Assembly: GCA_965217565.1 (NCBI GenBank)
Contig: CBDCIS010000003.1
Span: 626,746 to 690,745 of the forward strand
Reading direction: 5' to 3'
Length of the DNA: 64,000 nt
Origin: CBDCIS01 sp965217565
GTDB taxonomy: Bacteria > Chloroflexota > Dehalococcoidia > Lucifugimonadales > CATOSD01
This document shows, piece by piece, positions 58,778-64,000 of the stretch; position 1 is the first letter of the stretch, and each line of letters begins with the position of its first letter. A model generated the notes under the pieces. The model saw only the letters and a program-made list of their open reading frames with translations, searched no databases and was not told the origin of the DNA. The translations under genes were made by a program, and so were the position numbers.

Positions 58778-59535
58778 CCGCCGCGCAACCAGAGGCCAGC
58801 ATCACCTTCGCCCTGGAGACGAAGGAGATTTCAAAGCATTTCGGCGCGGTGTGGGCCGTGGACCGGCTCTCTATGGCCATCCCCAGCAAGGGCATGACCA
58901 GCATTGTCGGGCCCAACGGCTCCGGGAAATCCACACTGGTGAACCTGCTGAGCGGGATTCTGCCGCTGGACGACGGGATGGTGATTATCGACGGCGCCGG
59001 TCTCAAGGTCGTGAGGGCGTACGAGACTCCGGCTCATGGCATCACCAGGACGTTCCAAGAGGTGCGGCTCTTTGATCAGATCAGCGTCTGGGACAATATA
59101 ATGGTGGTCCTGACGGCTCGCCGCCTCTTCCCGTCGCTGTTGGAACGGGGCAAACGGAGTCACAAGGAGAAGGCCGAGGGCATCCTCGAGAGTGTCGGGA
59201 TGTGGGAGAAGCAGCGCTCACTCGCGATGAACCTGTCCTATGGCCAGCGGAAGCTGTTGGAGATTGGCCGCGCGATGGCGATGGACGCCAATACCTACCT
59301 GTTCGACGAACCCTTCGCCGGCCTCTTTCCCCAGATGTTGGAGCGCGTCAAGGCGATAATGAAGGACATGCGCGACAAGGGCGACGCCATCATCTTCATC
59401 TCTCACAACATGGACATAGTAAGGGAACTGTCGGACTATATTTTCGTTCTGGATAGCGGAACGCTTCTCGCAGAGGGAGAAGTGGATGACGTGCTGAGCA
59501 GGCCGGAAGTAATAGAGGCGTACCTGGGGGCATAG
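58774..59535 (+). CDS. livG: Branched-chain amino-acid ABC transporter ATP-binding protein LivG
   Basis: 253 residues from ATG 58774, overlapping livM in ATGA; a longer in-frame opening upstream lies inside livM and is not used. Walker A GPNGSGKST, Q-loop GITRTFQEVRLFDQISVWDN, signature LSYGQRKLLEIGRAMA, Walker B TYLFDEPFAGLFP and switch FISHNMDIV. The extra segment after the Q-loop (RRLFPSLLERGKRSHKEKAE) is normal for LivG. One of the two cytoplasmic motors of the transporter. Confidence 0.95.
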   Translation: MTAAQPEASITFALETKEISKHFGAVWAVDRLSMAIPSKGMTSIVGPNGSGKSTLVNLLSGILPLDDGMVIIDGAGLKVVRAYETPAHGITRTFQEVRLFDQISVWDNIMVVLTARRLFPSLLERGKRSHKEKAEGILESVGMWEKQRSLAMNLSYGQRKLLEIGRAMAMDANTYLFDEPFAGLFPQMLERVKAIMKDMRDKGDAIIFISHNMDIVRELSDYIFVLDSGTLLAEGEVDDVLSRPEVIEAYLGA

Positions 59536-59629
59536 CCTGCTATTTGTCAGTTTTTCGGTAGGTCGGTTTGGGGTGCAAGTTGTGAATGCCGCTAGGGAGA
59601 CGACCAGGGGACGGGACGCGGAGGGGAAC

Positions 59630-60340
59630 ATGCTGTTGAAGTTATCGGACGTATCCGTGCATTACGGCGCCGTAGTCGCGCTGGACGAGGTGTCCCTGGG
59701 CGTCCGGGGGGGTGAGGTCGTGGCGGTGATGGGGCCCAACGGAGCCGGCAAGTCCACCGTGCTCAGGGCCATCATGGGGCTTGCGCCGGTCGTCGCCGGA
59801 GACGTCTATTGGCGGCAGGAGCGGCTGGCGGCGGCAACCCACGAGATTGTGAAGGAGGGCATCGCCTTCGTTCCCCAGGGCAGGCGTGTTTTCACGCACC
59901 TCACCATCGAGGAGAACCTAGAGATGGGTTGTCTGTACCTGAACGACAGGTCGGAGAAAGCGCGTCGGATGGACTCGGTCATGGAGCTTTTCCCCATCCT
60001 GCGCCAGAAGCGCCGCGACCTTGCCAGCCAGATGTCCGGAGGGCAGCAGCAGATGTTGGCGCTGGGCCGCGGACTCATGGCCGATCCTGAGGTTCTGCTG
60101 CTCGACGAGCCTACGCTGGGACTTGCGCCCATAGTCGTCAAAGAGGTGTTTCAGAAGGTCTCCGAAATCAACGAGAGGCTGGGAACGTCTATATTCGTCG
60201 TGGAGCACAACATCAAGGGCGCTCTCGACATCGTGGATCGGGCCTACGTGCTGGACACGGGCCGCGTCGTCCACGACGGCACACCCGAAACGGTGAGAGC
60301 GACGGACATACTAACGGAGGTGTTCCTGGGCAGCGCCTGA
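59630..60340 (+). CDS. livF: Branched-chain amino-acid ABC transporter ATP-binding protein LivF
   Basis: 236 residues from ATG 59630 (GAGGGGA); the upstream in-frame residues lack a ribosome site. Starts LLKLSDVSVHYGAVVALDEV, Walker A GPNGAGKST, IAFVPQGRRVFTHLTIEENL (typical LivF Q-loop), signature MSGGQQQMLALGRGL, Walker B VLLLDEPTLGLAP and FVVEHNIKGALDI. Gap from livG is 94 bp. Completes the five-gene K-H-M-G-F operon. Confidence 0.95.
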   Translation: MLLKLSDVSVHYGAVVALDEVSLGVRGGEVVAVMGPNGAGKSTVLRAIMGLAPVVAGDVYWRQERLAAATHEIVKEGIAFVPQGRRVFTHLTIEENLEMGCLYLNDRSEKARRMDSVMELFPILRQKRRDLASQMSGGQQQMLALGRGLMADPEVLLLDEPTLGLAPIVVKEVFQKVSEINERLGTSIFVVEHNIKGALDIVDRAYVLDTGRVVHDGTPETVRATDILTEVFLGSA

Positions 60341-60384
60341 CGAGGGACAGCGGGCGGCCGGCCGTGCCCGCGTTGGCAACGAGC

Positions 60385-60825
60385 CTACGGCGCCAACACG
60401 CTGAACGGCTCCACCGGCACGTTGCGCAGGACCCAGAAGGCGACTATGCCCACGAACAGCGCCCATATCAACTGGTGCGGCACGAAAACCGGGCGTGGGA
60501 CACTCACGCGGAACGCTCGCATTGCGCCGACTGCCAACGAGTAGGCGATGAAGGGCAGGGACAGCAGCGTAAGCGGGTTGTAGCCCAGCGCGCCCAGCAC
60601 GTTGCCGTGCAGCAGTTGGTGAAGCGCGCGCAGCGTACCGCACCCGGGGCAGTGATAACCGGTTAGCCCCAGGAACGGGCAGACAGGATAGCCGCCCGGA
60701 TTTCGCGGATCGAAGACGTACAGCGCAGCCAACGCTATCGCGCCCAACAACGCCAGCCCCACATAGGCGGCCCGCGTCGAGAGTCGAAAGCTCCGCACCT
60801 TCAGAACACTTTCATTCGTTGCCAT
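60385..60825 (-). CDS. DUF2752 family membrane protein
   Basis: 146 residues from ATG 60825; the frame is open farther upstream but only this start follows a short AAGAGCGG. The DUF2752 signature CPFLGLTGYHCPGCGTLRAL-HQLLHGNVLGALGYNPL is intact between TM1 (AAYVGLALLGAIALAALYVF) and two more TMs (LLSLPFIAYSLAVGAMRA; LIWALFVGIVAFWVL). Three cysteines sit at the membrane interface. Function unknown; these proteins often neighbour CD225/TM2-type membrane proteins, as here. Confidence 0.85.
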   Translation of the reverse strand: MATNESVLKVRSFRLSTRAAYVGLALLGAIALAALYVFDPRNPGGYPVCPFLGLTGYHCPGCGTLRALHQLLHGNVLGALGYNPLTLLSLPFIAYSLAVGAMRAFRVSVPRPVFVPHQLIWALFVGIVAFWVLRNVPVEPFSVLAP

Positions 60826-60848
60826 GATGAACCGCTCTTCTTGCCTTA

Positions 60849-61235
60849 CTAAGACCAAGCAAATGCTGACATGATCGCGATTCCGTAAATCAGGATCCAT
60901 ACCACTACGGACCCCAATCCCACACCAAAGGAGACCCATGCCCAGGTTTTGGCGGAACTGGGAGCACGGCGCGCGCCCGCGATGTCGCCGGCGGCAACCT
61001 TCCCGTTGACCTGCGCCGCATAGACGATTGACACTATCCCGAAGGGCAGACAGCAGAAGATTGTTACGAGAATTGCCTGCACGAGGTAGTTGGGCACGTT
61101 TTCCCGCGTCGCGTGGGGAGAGCCTGCGGCCCCGGAGCCTCCCGCGCTCGACGCCGTTCCCGCCATGCTATTGCCGCACTTCTCGCAGTACCTGGCCCTG
61201 TCGTCGTTATTCGCTCCGCAGTTTGCGCAATACAT
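60849..61235 (-). CDS. Zinc-ribbon plus CD225/dispanin-like membrane protein
   Basis: 128 residues. N-terminal zinc ribbon MYCANCGANNDDRARYCEKC with Cys3, Cys6, Cys17 and Cys20, a Gly/Ala/Ser linker, then the CD225-type core: VPNYLVQAILVTIFCCLPFG-IVSIVYAAQVNGKVAAGDIA-GARRASSSAKTWAW-like sequence and a second TM (GVGLGSVVVWILIYGIAI). CD225/dispanin proteins insert a re-entrant and a TM helix and influence membrane curvature in eukaryotes; bacterial roles are unknown. It is 23 bp upstream of the DUF2752 gene, so the two are co-transcribed. Confidence 0.85.
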   Translation of the reverse strand: MYCANCGANNDDRARYCEKCGNSMAGTASSAGGSGAAGSPHATRENVPNYLVQAILVTIFCCLPFGIVSIVYAAQVNGKVAAGDIAGARRAPSSAKTWAWVSFGVGLGSVVVWILIYGIAIMSAFAWS

Positions 61236-61412
61236 ACGTAGCCTCCCAACTTGGCCGATTCACACAACGCCGGTTTGCGGCCGGACTTGTGCGGTAACGA
61301 TAGTTCCTCACCTTTAACCCGTCAAGTTGGATGCGTGAGCATACGCGGTAAAAGTGGATAGTCGCCCACTGTCGATCCCGTCCGCGCTGGGCGGGTCCGC
61401 GAACGGACGCCG

Positions 61413-62504
61413 CTAGGGACTCTCGGCAGGTCGGGAAGGACCGCGGAACTCTTGTGGCGGCTGGCGCATCTCCGGTCTGGGGATGGAATCGGACGCCTGT
61501 TTCTGCCAGAGTGTGAACGATTCGATGAGCCGGTCTTCGAGGTCGTAGGCGTAGGGATTGCCGACGAGGTCCTCGATCTGCTGGTCTATGAGGTGGCGGT
61601 TTTCCGCCAGCCATAGCGCCGTTCGCTTGACGCCCTCCGGCACTGAAACGACGTCTGCGTGGCCCAGAATGGTCTTGAGGTTGGTATTATCGAGCATCCT
61701 GCTGTCGCCAAAGCAGTAGCCCTTGGCAAGCTCATAGGCCAGGGGATGGCTTATCTCCACAATCTCCCACTCGTGACCCAACGCTCGACCGGCCATCGCG
61801 ACGAAGTCCTTGACGCAGTACGTCACGTCATCCACCGCGTTGAAGGTATGCCCGTTGGCCTCTTCTTTGTCACACGCGAGCAGGACGATGTTGGCGACGT
61901 TCTCGGCGTAGCCGGTGGGCGTCACGTTGGAGCCGTCGCCGGGCACGATGATGCGCTTTCGCCCGTCCAGCACCCTTCGCACGATGGGCCACAGCCACTG
62001 GCGCGGCGTGCGCGGCCCATAGACCGTTGGGTATCGCACCATCACCGCGTTGAAGTCCCCACGCTCGTGGTGCGCCATGACACGCCGCTCGGTCTCGGCG
62101 ACGGCGAAGGCGAACGGGCTGAGGGCGCGCTCCGTGTAGGCGGGGAAATCCATCGGAGTCGGCAGACTCCTCGCCGCCAGCGGGTCGTCCGTATGCTGGG
62201 GGCGCAGATAGGACGCGGAGCCTCCGATGCCGACCAGCTTTGCCGTCTTGCCGACCATCGCCGCGGCCACGTGACGCAGCCTCCCGTACATTCCGACCAC
62301 GAGATCGTAGCTCATGCCATCGAAGTCGTTTTGCAGCGCGGCAAGCTCGAAAGGGTCTCCGTGCAGATGGTGATGCACCTGCGGCATGTCATCGGCTTCG
62401 TGATACCCGCGATGGTAGATCGAGACCTCGAACCCCCTGTCCAGAAGACCCTGCACTACGAGGGGGCCTGTCGGCCCGGTTCCGCCTACGACGAGCGCTT
62501 TCAT
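61413..62504 (-). CDS. NAD-dependent epimerase/dehydratase family protein
   Basis: 363 residues from ATG 62504, chosen because MKALVVGGTGPTGPLVVQGL is the canonical Rossmann start and AAGGTGA lies upstream; an in-frame ATG at 62552 would only add an unstructured 16 residues. GGTGPTG binds NAD(P). Later segments YDLVVGMYGRLRHVAAAM, LVGIGGSASYLRP, FAVAETERRVMAHHERGDFN and VMVRYPTVYGPRTPRQWLWP are typical of extended SDRs, but the YxxxK catalytic pair is not obvious. The C-terminal 60 residues are helical and polar. Substrate unknown. Confidence 0.85.
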   Translation of the reverse strand: MKALVVGGTGPTGPLVVQGLLDRGFEVSIYHRGYHEADDMPQVHHHLHGDPFELAALQNDFDGMSYDLVVGMYGRLRHVAAAMVGKTAKLVGIGGSASYLRPQHTDDPLAARSLPTPMDFPAYTERALSPFAFAVAETERRVMAHHERGDFNAVMVRYPTVYGPRTPRQWLWPIVRRVLDGRKRIIVPGDGSNVTPTGYAENVANIVLLACDKEEANGHTFNAVDDVTYCVKDFVAMAGRALGHEWEIVEISHPLAYELAKGYCFGDSRMLDNTNLKTILGHADVVSVPEGVKRTALWLAENRHLIDQQIEDLVGNPYAYDLEDRLIESFTLWQKQASDSIPRPEMRQPPQEFRGPSRPAESP

Positions 62505-62570
62505 GCCATTCACCTTGATTCTGTAATTATGTATATGAGGTAACGCGGTCATCTTTCCCGCACGGATCGC

Positions 62571-63161
62571 TCATTCCAAGAGCGCCTTGATGAAGCGGTC
62601 CGCGTGAGGCGAGGCATCCTTTACCTTCACAGCGTCAAGCATAGCAAGGATTTGGAAGCTGTGCTTTCCCTTGCGGTAGGCGCTCTTACCGGTTCCAGCG
62701 GCGGCCTGCCCAAGATGACTCAACACGTCCTGCTTGGAGACGGCCTCGATGTCTGCGATCCCGGAAACCGGGCCTGGTCGAAATCCCTGCCCGTAGAACG
62801 ATTCGAGCGCATCTACGTCGGCAAGGAACCAGGACTCCATGACCTGCACCATGAGGTGGCATTGGTCGTCCGTCGCGCCGGCGGGGCGGCTCCACCCGTC
62901 GAGGGTCTGGAGATGCTGCCACGTTCCCTGTGCAGTCACGGGATCCTCGGCGTCCACGAGGAGCATGGCGAGTCCGTCGCTCTGGGCATGTGCGGTCTTG
63001 AATCTGTCATAGGCGTCATTGCGGCTGCCGCAGGCCACGACGCGGGGCCTCATTCCCGCCAACCCCGCACGTTCGAGGAACTTGCCAAATCCTTTGCGGC
63101 ACTCTCTCTTGAGAGCTTTGCTGCCGCCACCACCTTCCACGTACAATTTGACGCCTACCAC
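62571..63161 (-). CDS. DUF4276 (Toprim-like) protein paired with an AAA ATPase
   Basis: 196 residues, GTG start at 63161. The N-terminus VKLYVEGGGGSKALKRECRK-GFGKFLERAG and LAMLLVDAEDPVTAQGTWQH reproduce the DUF4276 pattern: an acidic residue after the first strand (YVEG) and DxE after the third (LLVDAED), the Toprim metal site. QCHLMVQVMESWFLADVDAL-ESFYG is the family's middle motif. Its start overlaps the end of the ATPase gene by 7 nt, so they are coupled. AAA+Toprim pairs such as OLD, Gabija and PARIS are anti-phage systems in which the Toprim part is a nuclease effector (family knowledge); this pairing is consistent with such a role. Confidence 0.85.
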   Translation of the reverse strand: MVGVKLYVEGGGGSKALKRECRKGFGKFLERAGLAGMRPRVVACGSRNDAYDRFKTAHAQSDGLAMLLVDAEDPVTAQGTWQHLQTLDGWSRPAGATDDQCHLMVQVMESWFLADVDALESFYGQGFRPGPVSGIADIEAVSKQDVLSHLGQAAAGTGKSAYRKGKHSFQILAMLDAVKVKDASPHADRFIKALLE

Positions 63162-64000
63162 AGATTTCCCCCTATCTCACCACTTGTCCAGAGCTCCCCA
63201 AGGCGGTACTTCTCGATCCATGGCTTCAGCTCATCCGCGTCCAGTCGGCGCAGCTGCGTCGCGCCATCCGACTTCTCGCACACTACTACCGCCTCCGGCA
63301 CGTCGGTGAGAGCATCGACCAGGATGTCGGAGTGGGTCGTGACGAAGAGCTGGCTGCGTGACGACGCCTCCACCAGCAACTGCGCCACCCCTGGGATGAC
63401 GTCGGGATGTAGGCCAATCTCCGGCTCTTCCAGGCACACGACAGGCGGCGGCTCCGGGTGACACAGCACAGCCAGCAGACAAAGGTAGCGCAGGCTGCCG
63501 TCGGACAGCCGAGTGGCAGGCACGGCTTGGCGCAGTCCCCTCTCGTGAAAGAATATCTGCACTGTGCCGCCGCTCAAGCTGGTGAATACATCCTCGACCA
63601 AAGGGTAGAACTCCCTCAACCGTTCGAGTAGCGTTCGTTTGACGGTTGGCTGGTTCAGCAGGTCGTTCAGCAGGAGGCCGAGGTTCGAAGCGTCCTCCAG
63701 CAGGACGTCCTGTTGGAGATTGACTTTTTGCGGAAGTCGGGGCGGCGTGTGGCGACCTACGTGGAACTCACGGTAGAATCTCATGCGTTCGAACCGGGCG
63801 GCGAGATAGGTCAACTCCGGATATGAGTCTGGGTCTCGCCGCTGCGACAGGATGGACTGGTCATGCTTGACCTCTTCCCGCGTGAGTCGCCGCTCAAACA
63901 TGGTTTCTCCCATGACATTTAGCACCGGATGGCCTTCCTGGTAGCGGTAGTAGAAGTATGGCTGCGAGTCGTACTGATTCGTAGGCTTCTCGTCCTCGAC
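63155..64000 (-). CDS. AAA ATPase (AAA_21/SMC-like), partial, partner of the DUF4276 protein
   Basis: The C-terminal 281 residues or so are in the window; the frame is open to the edge, so the N-terminus with Walker A is missing. Visible: a helical middle (LTREEVKHDQSILSQRRDPD SYPELTYLA), an SMC/ABC-like signature ATRLSDGSLRYLCLLAVLCH, Walker B PPPVVCLEEPEIGLHPDVI and the switch SQLFVTTHSDILVDAL with the D-loop, all as in AAA_21/RecF-type ATPases. It ends GEIGGNLW with TAG overlapping the DUF4276 start. I read QYDSQPYFYYRYQEGHPVLN upstream of the first internal Met, confirming that the gene continues left-to-right off the window. Confidence 0.9.
   Translation of the reverse strand, partial: VEDEKPTNQYDSQPYFYYRYQEGHPVLNVMGETMFERRLTREEVKHDQSILSQRRDPDSYPELTYLAARFERMRFYREFHVGRHTPPRLPQKVNLQQDVLLEDASNLGLLLNDLLNQPTVKRTLLERLREFYPLVEDVFTSLSGGTVQIFFHERGLRQAVPATRLSDGSLRYLCLLAVLCHPEPPPVVCLEEPEIGLHPDVIPGVAQLLVEASSRSQLFVTTHSDILVDALTDVPEAVVVCEKSDGATQLRRLDADELKPWIEKYRLGELWTSGEIGGNLW

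Noticed and set aside
1..64000. tRNA, rRNA, CRISPR and known riboswitches
   Set aside because: Scanned for cloverleaf-like and repeat-spacer patterns by eye; none convincing. A covariance-model search would be needed to exclude small RNAs.

Overview
The window is about 60% GC, with densely packed genes, frequent GTG/TTG starts and a gene content typical of Chloroflexota, most likely a SAR202/Dehalococcoidia-like lineage: a luciferase-like flavin monooxygenase, a form II CoxL-type molybdenum hydroxylase, an Ldh-family dehydrogenase, several D-2-hydroxyacid dehydrogenases, an RraA-like protein, HyuA/HyuB, and MacAB-like export operons. This taxonomic reading is inferred from gene content; there is no rRNA or other marker in the window. 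I saw no tRNA, rRNA or CRISPR array.

Layout. 1-3856 (minus strand): flavin monooxygenase running off the left edge, a fused double HEPN-like protein, and an orphan molybdenum hydroxylase. 4966-14852: two export operons (adaptor+permease; adaptor+ATPase+permease) separated by a minus-strand HEPN-like/unknown gene pair (the HEPN gene carries a nonsense codon) and an Ldh-family dehydrogenase. 14952-20282: a DUF5666-like protein, then a FadR-type regulator with a visible promoter and operator, driving a three-gene 2-oxoacid:ferredoxin oxidoreductase (gamma-delta fusion, alpha, beta) whose alpha subunit carries YPIRP, suggesting oxalate. 20232-29389: hydroxyacid dehydrogenase plus a frameshifted gamma-glutamyltransferase, YcaQ-like glycosylase, HEPN fragment, membrane protein, and a run of small catabolic genes (OsmC, phosphatase-like, RraA, hydroxyacid dehydrogenase, cupin).

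29451-32011 is an insertion hot spot: a DUF3800 remnant and two different IS5-family elements with intact terminal repeats. Immediately beyond lie hyuA-hyuB and a FAD oxidoreductase, each with its own sigma70-like promoter; the hyuA promoter is overlapped by a GntR-type dyad. 38260-44901 encodes a 2213-residue secreted protein with an LRR-like start, EF-hand pair, FN3 domain and 15 near-identical CARDB-like repeats, followed by a truncated RCC1-like lipoprotein.

46.1-53.5 kb is a probable integrative element: replication-relaxation protein, two small HTH proteins, long non-coding stretches with shared short repeats, a DUF7662-like/PIN pair, a frameshifted small gene and a large serine recombinase. 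It is bordered by a frameshifted HTH gene and a higBA locus in which higB is wrecked but higA is intact. 54560-60340 is a complete branched-chain amino-acid ABC transporter operon (K-H-M-G-F) under a 21-bp perfect dyad. The right end holds small membrane proteins, an NAD-epimerase-like enzyme and, at the edge, an AAA ATPase/DUF4276 pair resembling a two-gene defence module.

Many loci carry single-base lesions (nonsense or +/-1 shifts). They may be real decay around mobile DNA or consensus errors in an assembly; reads would be needed to tell.
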